A stretch of DNA of 64,000 nucleotides from Rhynochetos jubatus (lineage: Eukaryota > Chordata > Aves > Eurypygiformes > Rhynochetidae): the NCBI GenBank assembly GCA_027574665.1, contig CM050650.1, forward strand, positions 50,327,304 through 50,391,303, in the 5' to 3' direction. Made by a program: the position numbers and the translations under genes. Of this stretch, positions 38,701-50,733 are shown one piece after another (position 1 is the stretch's first letter; the number at the start of each line of letters is the position of its first letter). The notes under the pieces were generated by a model. That model ran no database searches. It saw only the letters and a program-made list of their open reading frames with translations, and was not told where the DNA came from.

Positions 38701-41700
38701 TCATATAGGTAAAAAAATTCCCCTTGAAGAGGTAAAGTTTTCCATGGTGAAAAGGAGTCAATTTTGTGTTATATCAGAATTCAAAATAGTAGGATGCAAG
38801 TGAAAAGGAGCTCTCAGAAATTATACCTTCAGAGATACTCACAGTGGCTAGGTTGTGATTGTGGAGGGACAGAAACGTTTTTCATAGGTCATACTGCTAT
38901 TAATTTAATATTTTGTATTTAAAACACTTTTCCTATTTGCAAATGCAGGATTAATAAAAAACTTTTTGTAGCCATCTATATTGTCCAAATGTTTATTTTT
39001 CAATCCCCATAATCACCAAGACGTAATGTTTGTTTGCATCCTTTTTCCTTGAAAAATATTTTTTCATTTTTAAAAAGGTGCTGATGAAATTTGATTATGT
39101 TAATGTTAATAATTTCAGCACAGCTGGCAGAAATGTTGTCTGTTACCGGTGTCTACCAAGTCTGCATGAAAATATATTAATCTTGACCAGAAATATAAAA
39201 TATTTAAACAAAAAACCTTTGAACTTTCTACTCTATGGGCTTTTATTACAATTTCTATTTATTGAACATAGCTATTTCTGATTCTGATCTGCTACGTAGC
39301 ATCTTTAATCGATACAGCATTGTTAGTAGGGGCTAAATCATATTCAGGGCAGGGAGAATTTCCTGGTCTCTTTGAGGTCTGGAAGATATCTTTTGGGACT
39401 CTTTTGTTAACTTTTAAAAAAATTCTTACAATTGAGTTATTCATACTTGTTTGTTTGGCAATCATATGTGAATTTTTTTGTTAATCTTCAGTGACAAGTT
39501 AAAAATCTTTCCCATAGCAAATCACATGCTTTCCTTTAACATTTCATCCATTTATGTGACTTAAGAAATTATTTTAAATTGATTTAATCACTCTTTGCCT
39601 TGAGACCCGTTTTGAAGCCTCCTCTTCTTTTGCTGAAATTGCTGAATTGTGAGTTCTACCATCATTTTTTTAAAAGATCATTTGGGCAGGAATTGATATT
39701 AACTGTTTGGACATCACGATGTCTCAGGTATGTGGTGAAGTACAGCTAGATTAACTTTTTTTTACTGAATGTAATCCATTATTTCTATCATGTGATCAAA
39801 AATGTCTTGAAATATGATAAATATCTCTCTTTTCAGCAAGCTGATTAACTTTCTACTGGAGAATACTGACAGGGTTTTTTGGGCTTTTTTTGTCATTTTG
39901 AAAATAAGTCTGAGACCCAGATTCTTTTCAGCATCATCCTCATTCACTGACAAATGCTGCCCAACTGCTTGAGTTGTAATTTCCTCAGTTTCTTTCTGTG
40001 TAAGATAATTAGATCTTACAATGTCACTTTAGCAGCTTGCTAGCCTTCCTGTCCTATACATTTATGTGATTATAGATTCAGCTAGATATAATTTTTTCAC
40101 TATTAAATACATCTTTCTTTCCATCTAGACTTGAAATAATGAAGATTGAGGTAAGTTTTTCTGTTTCACAGGAATCTTCTTCCACATGTTTTTTGGCATA
40201 GGAAGACATCTTCTGCCTAGCTAGTCAGAACACAGTTTTTGAAAATTTTTGGAGCTCGCTTCATTCTTTGCACTCCAAGAATCCCTATGACAGTTTTAGA
40301 GCATTTTCTTTAACTTACAGCAAATATAACCAGCTGTGTATTTTCTTTTTCTCATCATTATTATTTCCTCTTCTTATAGCCCTCACCATCTCAGGAGCTG
40401 ATCTGCTAGGGCGCTGAGGGGAGCAGGATCAACCTCCCCCGGTTTTGAGCTTAGGAGGAAGCAGGAAGATAGTCACAGGTGAAAGTCAAACGACAGAAAG
40501 AGAGTATCTTCAGTATATTTTATTAGCAAACTAGCCATAACTACCTACACAGTGAATGTATAAAACTTAATGATAACTATTTTGTCTTGGTGATTTGAAG
40601 ATTCTAAAATATGAACAAGGACTTTTTTACTTATGTGAAACAGAAAGGTATGCACAAAGGCATGCACACTGTGCATACCCTTTCCAGAATAAAAGTGGTT
40701 CTTTTGTCAGACTAATTCATCTAATCCATCATTTTTGCATCATAACATCTACGTTCATGCTCAGTTCAGTTTAAACTGACACCTCCAATTTACTGTGCAT
40801 AGACTCCTTACACAACTCCTTACACACAAAACTTTTCTGGCAGAAAAGTGAGAATACCTAGGCATGGAACTACACGGTATTGAGATGCTTTTTTTCTTAA
40901 CATCTTCTGATGTAGCAGTACCAGTTGTATATGTTACATACACTTTCTGAGCAGGGACTGTAATGAACGTGTCTAGTTTCAACAGGGAGTGCCCTAATAC
41001 AGTTATTTTTAACTTCTTTCTTGTATATTTTGCATACAAGTAGTTCCCATGAACTTCAACAGTTTCAGCATCTACTACAACACACTGTGATTCTAGAACC
41101 CTTGACGATGCTGTTTTAAGTGATTAAATAAGGGTTAAGTCATACCCCAAATGCATCTGTTCAACTGCTATAAAAGTACAAATCTAAGGTTTCCGTATCA
41201 CAGATGAGTGCCTTGACATCCAGGATAAAGCAATATTTATTGAAAAGTGTATTCCTGAAATTTATCAATGAGCTAAAGAAGGAAAATAAATTAAGGTGGA
41301 ACTACGAAGAAACTGTTACACATGGTATCTAGAAAACAGTGGTAATAATAAAAATATAAATAAAAGTGCCAAATAGAAAATTGTTTCAAAATTGTACAGA
41401 TAAATTGAAATGAAAGATTACTGGCTCTATGTTAGTCTAAAGTAATTGTTCCAAACCCAAATAAACTATCCATACTAAGAGTTGAAAAGTATACATTACA
41501 GACTAGGGTGATAAAGGGGTTGATTACTATTGCTGATAATTAGTAATTGGAAACTTTCAGTGGGTATTTTTTGAGTCCTAGCACCTTAATACAGATACTA
41601 AGAGACCAGAACGCATCAGATAATATACTACCATGAACAACAAACTGCTACAATTATATTGAATAACATAATGTAAGAATTCTTTTTTTGAGTTTTACCA

Positions 41701-43954
41701 TAGTTCTTGGAAAGTGGGCACTGTCTTAGGGAATTGAATTCTTCCTATGCTTATGATGGGATGATTGTTTCCACTCTAATTATAGAATCATTATTAATTA
41801 CCACTTCATAAGGACAATAAAGAATAAAAGATTTCAAACTGATGTTTAATGTATTTTCAGCCTGGTATTCTAAGGAAAGGAACTAATCAGGCTTCCAAAA
41901 GGCTGCATACTCTGCCTTCTATAACTTCTGAGTACATTGGTCAATTGCAAAAAAAATTCAGAGTTTTAGAGATACTATTAGAGACTTAGAGGATTTGTGA
42001 AAACCTGCAGCCAGTTAAAGAAGGCAGACCTCAATTAATACTCCAGAGGGAGGGGTGGTAACATGAATATATCAGTTTACTGTTCTGTTTGACCTGTTGC
42101 AAGCTACTCTGCCTGACCGTACTACCTGCCCAGTTAGCATGTATAGCAACAGCATGTACTTCTCATCCACACGATAGTTAGCAGGTATAGGAGGGTTTGG
42201 GAAAGGGGGAAGAGAGAAAACAGGTAGAAGTCATACCCAGACAAAAGGATAAGACATACAGACATCATTGGGAAACAAGCGTTTGTTACTTTCTTCACTT
42301 ATAAAATAATTTAATTATTTACAATGCCATATTTACTTTACCCTTTTTAATATTAAAACAGCCACGCTGTATATACTTATTTTTATCAACCAATCTAAAG
42401 AGTTACCCAAGGTATCACTGTATTGTGTAACTCCACACTGTTTAACGTCCACTTTGAGACCATTGATAAAGCTTCTGAATATCATCTATAAAAGCCTGGC
42501 TACAGCACTGTCATACCTTGCATCACAGCTAAAGGTATGCATTTGTTTGATAAAAAACAAAATAAATAAGTTTTAAATATCTACCTTTCCTCTAAGGACT
42601 AGTTTTAATGGTGTAGCTTTGATACAGATTCAATTCCTGGTCCTACAATGAGGTGATGTTTTGTCTCTCTACTGTACTGGTGATCATTCTCACTAAGCTC
42701 TATTGTCAAAAACATTTGTATGAGCTTTTTCCTCCCTCTTCTCAGGAGGCAGCTATAGTTCACTGTACTTTAACTCCATGAATATTTTAATATTGAAAAT
42801 TAACACCTCTTAACTGGTTTTCAGGATGTAACATATTGACACAGACAAACATTCTCCGTGGAGATGGAATTTATAATAAAAAAATAATAATAAAATAAGT
42901 AATAGTAATTATAATAAAATATTCTTTGGCCTGTATTATCATTCCTATTGTTTTGTCCACCCTTTCACCATCTGAGAACTATAATGTCAAGAATGTGCAG
43001 CACATCCATATTGAAGAAAACATGAAAGTGTAAATCAGTGGTGACCAAGAATGCAAACATCATGGTACAAAGAGTATAAATGGAAATCACTGTAATGTAA
43101 GGTTTTTATCTGGCAGATCATTACAATTTAAAGCTATTTATCTGAATTTTTATATAGTCACATAAGTTATACAATTGCTAGATATAGTGCAGGCTTCTAT
43201 ATCCATTAGCTAATGCTGATTATTCTCTCTGATAAGGCAAAAATAACATCTATGTCCTGGTAACTAGTCAGTAGGATACACACATATCCAAATTAAGAGT
43301 TAGAATATCTTGCAATAACTAATAAAAAAACTAACTAAATTAGAATATTAATGAAGGAGCATTTACAGAAAAAACACCATCTATGGCATTGATTGAGGAT
43401 TAGATTCATTTGTAAATAAGTGAGTTTACATGTACTTCCACTCAAATTTCAGCAATTCCATGCATTTATGGAATGACATAAATAACCCCAATTAACAATA
43501 TTTTCAAGGTTTAAACTAATGTATTACTGAAACCTAAGTAATACAAATAAATAATAGAATAATAACATATGACAGAAAATTGAGACAACCTGTACTTAAG
43601 ATTTCCATTAGTAACAGAAAGTGAAAAGATGGTATGCTGTCCCCTGAAAAGAAATGAAACATTACGCTAGTAAAACATTAATTCGATTGTCAGAAAGCCA
43701 CAGCTTAAAGGCAGGTGAATAAAACCAGGATTGTTAACAGCCCCCTGCCTTCAGCAAGAAGTGAACATGTATACAACATATGCAAAACATAGCATTTATA
43801 CTACATTTAGATATAATGCACAAACACAGACCAACAAAAATAAATCCAACCATGTTAGCGAATGTATAAATGTGATGCCAAATAGACCCAGGAGCATCCT
43901 CTTGTGAGGGGGAAGAAATCATCAATATAAACATCACATTCCTCCTACCAAAAC
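32753..43954. other. AT-rich intronic DNA, mostly featureless
   Basis: No supported gene across about 11 kb. It includes a T/G microsatellite near 33.6 kb and assorted A/T runs. Stretches at about 37180-37400 and 37740-37960 are less repetitive and could be conserved noncoding sequence; nothing else stands out. Confidence 0.45.
33548..33650 (+). repeat. T/G-rich microsatellite, (TTTGG)n core
   Basis: About 100 bases of almost pure T and G: irregular TTTTGG units, a TTTG run, then several TTTGG pentamers and a T8 run. It is a simple repeat with obvious slippage history. An open frame through it at 33362-33679 encodes only a Phe/Gly/Trp/Leu-rich low-complexity tail and is not a gene. Confidence 0.92.
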
Positions 43955-45415
43955 CCTGGGATGCTGATGTTTAAATGTCTTATGTTTAACTGGAATTTCT
44001 TGTGTTTCAGTTTATGGCCATTGCATCTTGTCCAGTCACTGGTCACTACTGGGAAAGACCTGTCTCCATCTCCTTTATCCCATCCTCCACCCCAGGCATT
44101 TGAACACATTGATAAGATATTCCCCACCCCCTCCCAGGCTCCAAGCCTTCTCCAGGCTGAACAGTCACATCTCTCAGTCCTTCCTTGTATGTTACATGTT
44201 TCAATCCCATAATAATCTTTGTTGCCCTTCACTGGACTCACTTCTGTATGTCTATCCCTCTTACACTGGGGAGCCCAGATCTGGACACAGCACTTCAGAT
44301 GTGTCCCACCAGGACTGAGCAGAGGGAAAGGATCCTGCCTGCTGGTGATGCTCTTTCTAATGCAGACCAGGAAGTTCCTGACCTTCTTTGCCCTAAGGAC
44401 ACAATGCTGGCTCATGTTCACTTGTTGTCCACCAGGCCCCCCAGGTCCATTTTTTGCAAAGCTGCTTTCCAGGCAGTTGGCCCCCAGATTGTACTGGTGA
44501 ATGGGATTGTTCCTTCTCAGGACAAGACTTTCTGCTTCCCTTTGTTGAACCTTAGAATAATCCTGTTGGCCAATTTCTTCAGCCTGTCATGGCTGCTTTG
44601 ACTGGCAGCAGTGCATCAGCAGCATCTCCTCATTTTGTATCATCACAGACTTGCTCAGAGAGCACTCTGTCCCATCAACCCCTACACTGGTGTCCAGTAC
44701 CCCTGGGATACACCACTCATGACTGTCCTCCAGCTGGACTTCGTGCCATTGATTACAAAGTTTCAAGCCCAGAAGTTCAGCCAGTTTTCAATCCACCTCA
44801 CTGCGTACCTCTAACCCATACTTCAGTTCTATGACCATGTTATGAGGGACAACATCAAAACCCTTGCTAAAGTAAAAATAAACAACATCCACTGCTCTCC
44901 CCTCATCCTTCAAGCCAGTCATCACATTGTGGAAGGTTATCATGTTGATTTAGCATGAGTTCCCTTTTATAAATCCATGCTGACTATTCCCCATCACATT
45001 CTTGTCTTCCATATACTTGGAAAAAGTTTCCAGGAGGATTTGCTCCACCACCTTCCTAGGGATCAATGTTAGGCTGAATGGCCTGTAGTTCTCTGCATCC
45101 TCCTTCTTGGCCTTTTTGAGGACAGAAGTGACCCTTGCTTTCTTCAAGATGCAGGGAACCTCCCAAGATTGTCATGACCTTCCAAAGATTATCAATAGTG
45201 ACACTGAAGTGACATGAACCAGGTACCCCATCAGGGCCTGCAAACGTGAGGCTTCTTTCAGATGTCTGAAGAAGGCCTCATCTTCTTCCACCAGGTTAGG
45301 CAGTTTGCAGTAGATACCCACAACAATGGTCAAACTAGCAGGACAGGTTTTAACATGACTATTTCTGGGGGTAAACATCTTCAGCAGGGTAACTGTTCCA
45401 GCAGCCAAGTCTATT
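43955..45415 (-). mobile_element. CR1 LINE, about 1.4 kb, internally deleted
   Basis: This is an antisense CR1 covering much of ORF2. Minus-strand translations show reverse-transcriptase residues (KKEDAENYRPFSLT, then NSQHGFIKGNSC at 44950-45147) and, toward 43960, the C-terminal 'CNGHKLKHKKFQLNIR' segment. Upstream, the frame at 45172-45408 joins an endonuclease piece (YCKLPNLVEEDEAFFRHLKE) straight to the RT-proximal LIIFGRS segment near 45237, so the end of the endonuclease and the linker are deleted. The usual octamer tail is absent. It has many frameshifts and is inactive. Confidence 0.88.
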
Positions 45416-45945
45416 CAACAGCTGTACTTTTCACTTTCTGAAGTTCATGCTGTGTTGGTCAGGATTCAAGTGATTATAGCTCCAGATGGAAGTGGATGAC
45501 AAATTTGCCAGCAAGTTCCATAGTGATATCACCAAGGCTCTCATTCTCATAACAATGTAATTATTGTGTAGTACCTATCATAACACCTGTGCAGGGCCCC
45601 ATAAAAAAAGGGGGTGACATCTCTTGCTGCCAGCCATGGGTGCAGCTGGCTCGGTGGCTTAATGTCCTTGAGAAAAATCAGCAGTTACAACATCTTGCTG
45701 CTGGAACCACTTTAATCTCAGAAAGAAGACTTTGTTTGTTTTCCCGTAGTTCTAAAGATAAGGTAAACACAGAGAAAAGTAAACAGTACGTCTGAAACCA
45801 CAGTAGAATGACAGCTGGAAGCTAGTAGTAAAATGTTTGACTTCATCCTTCTTTTCTTCCTGAACTCATTCAGCTTACCACAAGGTAAGCACAAGCATGA
45901 ATACTTTGCTTAATTGAGGATTATAAATAAAATTATTCTTACTTA

Positions 45946-46527
45946 TGCTGGTTTTGGCTGGGATGGAGTCAATTTTCTTCACAGCAGGTAGTATGAGGCT
46001 ATGTTTTGGATTTGTGCTGAGAAGAATATCAATAACACTGATGTTCTTAGTTGTTGCCACACAATGTTTATATTAAGCCAAGGACTCTTTCAGTTTCTCA
46101 CACTGCACCTGTGTTCTCAGCTCCTTCTCTGCAAGAAGCTGGGAGGGGACACTGCCAGGACAGCTCACCCAAACTGACTGAAGGGTTAGTTCACGCCATA
46201 AGATGTCATGCTCAGTATGTAAGTTGGAGGAGCTGGCCAGGGAAGAAACGCTACTTGGGCACTCGCTGGGCAGCAGGCATCAGGTGTTGAGTGGTATCAC
46301 TTGATTTTTTTCCCTTGGGTTTTGCCTCTCTCTTTCTTTTGATTTTTTTCTTTTCATTATGTAATAGAGTAGCAATAGTATTAGTAGTAGCATTATTTTA
46401 TTTCAATTATTGAACTGTTCTTATCTAAACCTACAAATTTTCTTATCTTTCTCCTCCAATTCTCTCCCCCATTGAGGTGAGTGAGTGGCTATGTGGTGCT
46501 CAGTTGCTGATGGGTTAAACCACAACA
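45946..46527 (+). mobile_element. Solo LTR, ERVL-type endogenous retrovirus
   Basis: About 582 bases bounded by TG and CA. The start 'ggttttggctgggatgga', the internal 'agctgggaggggacactgcc', 'tgtcatgctcagtatgtaag' (position of the TATA region), 'tgaactgttcttatc' and the end GGGTTAAACCACAACA match a very common neoavian ERVL-class LTR as I remember it. No internal retroviral sequence adjoins it, so it is a solo LTR left by recombination. I could not find a clean target-site duplication. Confidence 0.85.
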
Positions 46528-49500
46528 TTGCCAAAGATGAACAACTCAGCCATATAAAACTTTCCCATGCCTTCATTCTCCTGATAATTTTAAAATTCTT
46601 ATAACTCATTATGATGCAGATTTCAAAAAAGCAAACTGAAGAAATGGAAGTTTATGCATTAAATGATGGTTGTAAAGATTCTTAGATTTGCAGTAAATTA
46701 TTGTTTCTAACCTATGACCATTTTTTTTTAACAGCTCTGCTTTCCTTGACACATACAAGCAACAAACACATATAAAGAATGACGGTGTGCACAGAAACCA
46801 GCAATAAGGTTTACAGACAGGTGAATATCTTTCATTAGATGAATTGGTATAACTGGCAAAGTCAAAACAGAGGCCCTCCTTCAGGTCTGTAATAGAAATT
46901 GAAATTTCTGAAATAAACAGAAATTGAGAACAATTGCTGACAATTGAGTTTGCTATATGTCAGTTGCATCATCTCATAAAGAAGAGAAAGTTGGGTAATT
47001 GTGAAATAAAGATGTGGAAGATGGGTGAGCAGTAACTATTATTTAGTTATCATCAGACCTACTAACATTTTAAGAAGGAATTAATTTTCAGTAATACAGG
47101 ATTTGACAGTTCAGCTGTCAACTGAGAGCAACAAATAACACTGATGGAAGTCAGAATAAAGTACTGTAGCTAATCATAGCACAGAAGGAAGTCATATGAG
47201 AAAAAAGAAAAAGGATATATTTATAATGCCTATTCTAGTTTATTTCAAGGTCTTGCAAAAATTGGTGCCTACAAACAGTGCAGTAGGATTGCAGCAATCA
47301 AATAGAATGTATAAAGCTAGGAAATTTGCTGACACAAGGACACATGAAGAGTTTGTTATTAAAAAGCTTCAATATTATGTAGCTTCTCAAACAGGTAATA
47401 AAGCTGCAAGTGTATCACCAGTCTCAGTGAAATTCCTAGTTCTTTTAAGACTGACAAGATCAGAAGAAAAACCCAGATGAGCTACACATAAATGCCTAAT
47501 CTAATACGAATGATTTCTTCTGCTATCAGGCAAAAGCTAAGAGCAGATCACACATTGATTTTTCTTCAGAATATACAGTATTTTTTGGATAAAAATACGT
47601 GTCTGTATTTATAATATGAGTATAGCTGAAGATATTTCAAAATACTGAATTTGCTTTTTTAAAATTATATTAATTCAGGACCAACTAAAATGGGTGCCAC
47701 TGAATGAAAGTTTTCCCCACCAGCTGAGGCCTTTTTTTCAGAAGGATGGAACTTCTGAAGGAAACAAGCAGCACACTTCATAAATGTCTTTCCTTTCACC
47801 GAATACATTTTCTCAGATATAGACAGATGCAGAATGAATGGAAATTTTGATGGAAATTTTGAAATTTCATAGTTTATTCAATACAATAAAGTAATTTAAT
47901 AAGAATTTTAATTTTAATGCTGTTCTTACTGTGAAAAATAAATTTACCTGCTGATGATTTTTAATTTTAATGATAACAAATATTTAGTTCAAATTTTCTA
48001 TCCTTATTTTCATATTGAATTCTCTAGAGACTTATATGGAAATGGTTTCTAGTAAGGTGTATGGACAATATTTACATTTACAGGACAAGTTCTTCCTGTG
48101 AAAAAGAAGTCTAGTCCAATGAAAAAATATTTGCCATACACCTGACTAACAACAGATCTCTTGGTGAATTTATGTGATTACTGAAAACAGTGAAATTATT
48201 CAGCTGATCAAATATTATATTTTGCATTTTATATGCCAACATACTTGCAATGTCACATTTTCTTGTCCAGTGTGCAATAGTCATAATCTTAAATCCCTCT
48301 TTGAAGTCTTGAGGACAGTGTTTCTAATCTGCATTGCATTTTCTGTTTCAAAAGAAGTTATGGTCTTCTGCTAGGCAGTTACTGTGTTGACTAAGATGGC
48401 TTGAAGAGACTATTTAGAAGGCTCACCTAATTGAAACTGGTTTAGTATAAAACCAAATATTCACATTAAAAATTAATTGCCAAGTTGCTGAAAATATTTA
48501 CACTACAATAAATAAGATCGAGAGAATTCACATAGTCTCATAAAAACTTGGAACTGTATAAGGTAAACTCATTTACATTCATTGAGCGAATTACTTGCTA
48601 TGAATTATTTCCTATATTCCTGAAAAAATTAGGTTGTAAAATCTCAAGTCTATATAATAGGTCACCTTATACTTTATATTTATCAATCAAAAATACTTCC
48701 AGCTACCAATAACACAAGGAAGAATCGAATCCTATCGTTACTGGTGAGATCACAACTTTTAAATACCTCAGCAAAAGATGCTCCAGAGGATTATACAGTG
48801 TTGCACACAAAAGAAACTGCAAAGATGCAGAAGCAGAGAATGCAATCAGTTAGAAAAACTAATTTCTTAAATTAATCCAGATTGTAACTGGAATAATAAA
48901 AACACTGATGTCAAAGACTAGAGTTTGCAATAATAAAGGGACTTCGTGAGGATTAAAGAGGATATAAGAGACTACCAGACTAATCACAGCTGATACTGGC
49001 ACAACTCAGATCTCAGAGGCCATACTGTATAGCTTTAGAAGTGTCTTCCTTAGAAATACAAAGTCCTTATATCTCAAAATCATAAACAGAAAAATATAGA
49101 TTCATAATAAAGTTCAGTATTTTGAAAGCCTAGTAATTTCAGTAACTGTTCCTTTGTGTAATGCATACATACTGAATGTCTCCAACTACTTATGTCCATC
49201 CTTCACATATAGAAATTAATCTTCAAAACTGCCATAGGAACAGGAATATCGTTCAAAATTTGAAAGTTTTTGTCCGTTATATACCTGCAAATCCACCCTT
49301 ACTCTTTGAAGATTAAACTTTTAAAATACACCTTTCATGTAACACGGACAGGATAATAGTACAGGAACTAAACATGATATAAGTTGATAAACTTTTCAGA
49401 AGACAGCTTCCATGGAATGCTCACCTAACTCTCCATCTAGTGTTTAGCATTAAGTAACATAACACTACCATGTTATAACTTGCAATTCTGTAAAAACTCT

Positions 49501-50478
49501 GTCAAATAATCTCAAAATGGAAAAACACCCCATCAAAATGAAAGAAAAACATTTCTCACCTTCTCTCTGTCACCAAATCAGAATAGAGAGATTGTCAAGG
49601 TATATGCAATTCAATAACTGGAAGGAAAAACTCTCCTCGCAAGGATTCTGTTTGTCTGAATAGCGCTCTCAGTATTTCTGACAGTTGACACATTCCATTT
49701 GAAGAAAGGATCTTCTTAAAGTAAGCAAGAAGGCACACTTGTAAGGATGTCACCATCTCAAAAAGGCAGAACATCATTAAACAAAAGCAGTTTTGCCATG
49801 TTGGGATAAAGATCATAAAATGCTTAAAAGTCAGAAGGCACCCATGTCTTAGGAAGATTTTTTTTCTGACAAGCTCAAATAATCATCCGTAACACTACAG
49901 ATCTCTGACAAAGAGGAACAAATTATATAGTGTTATGTTAACTACACTGAAGTTGAAATACAACTTGAAATGTAGATGTAGAATGCAGTTTCCAGAATCA
50001 AGAATGAGTCTGGAGGATCTGGTGACTAAATCTAACCTAGTTATACAATGATAAGTCTTATAAAGGATTCTCAAATCTCAGTCTTCAAGAATACTGGCAG
50101 ATGCTTTTGTAACTAGGGTGTGATGTTGATTCCTTGTATACAAGACTAGTAACAGACTAAATATATCTTCACAAAATCTGACGCCTTACACATACCAGAT
50201 GCTAGCCATATTCTTACCAATTTTCTTATTCAGGTAGAAGAGTGCATGCACACAAAATTCCAGGTACCATCAAAATTAGAAAAGACAGAGAAATAAAAAA
50301 TGGTATGATCCTAGAACAAATAATTAAATTATAGAAATGCTCTGAGAATATATGACTATGAATACTGGACATTTAACAAAAGTAAAATAATCTTTGGATG
50401 CCTTCAGTGATTGTTGTTAACTTTAAAGTTAAGGAAAATTATGGTCTTTATATGTAAAATGCTACTTATTTGTCATAG
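46528..50478. other. AT-rich intronic DNA without recognised features
   Basis: No gene, transposon or regulatory cluster that I can support. Open frames up to 94 codons (for example 47196-47480) have no recognisable domain. Confidence 0.5.
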
Positions 50479-50727
50479 TGTCAAAGAAGAATCAGACACT
50501 GCGGAGATTGAAGGCACGGACTCTGGCATGATAGGCACCAAGCGAGATCGTTTATTGTTTGACAGCGTGGGTTTTTATAGACAGATTCGGTAATTTTCCA
50601 CAGTGTAAATCCCTCCCAGTGTTTTGCAAAAGCTGAGGCTGATAACTGTAACTTTTGTAAGCTTGGCTCTGTAGTGCCTTACAGTTAGCTTATCAAGCTC
50701 GTGACTTGAGCCCCTTTGGTGTCAACA
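50479..50727 (-). mobile_element. Solo LTR with alpharetrovirus-like core promoter
   Basis: A 249-base element on the minus strand runs TG...CA and is flanked by near-identical hexamers, TCATAG (50473-50478) and TCCTAG (50728-50733), one mismatch, as expected for a 6-base target duplication. Reading the minus strand, a TATAAAAA box (50579-50572) is followed about 16 bases later by the polyadenylation signal AATAAA (50556-50551). This compact spacing is typical of alpharetrovirus-type LTRs. The element has no coding sequence. It lies in sense with PACRG. Family assignment is by architecture only. Confidence 0.7.
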
Positions 50728-50733
50728 TCCTAG

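Noticed and set aside
44185..44601. Long plus-strand frames (up to 138 codons) at 43.9-44.8 kb
   Set aside because: They are antisense shadows of the CR1 reverse-transcriptase region on the minus strand.
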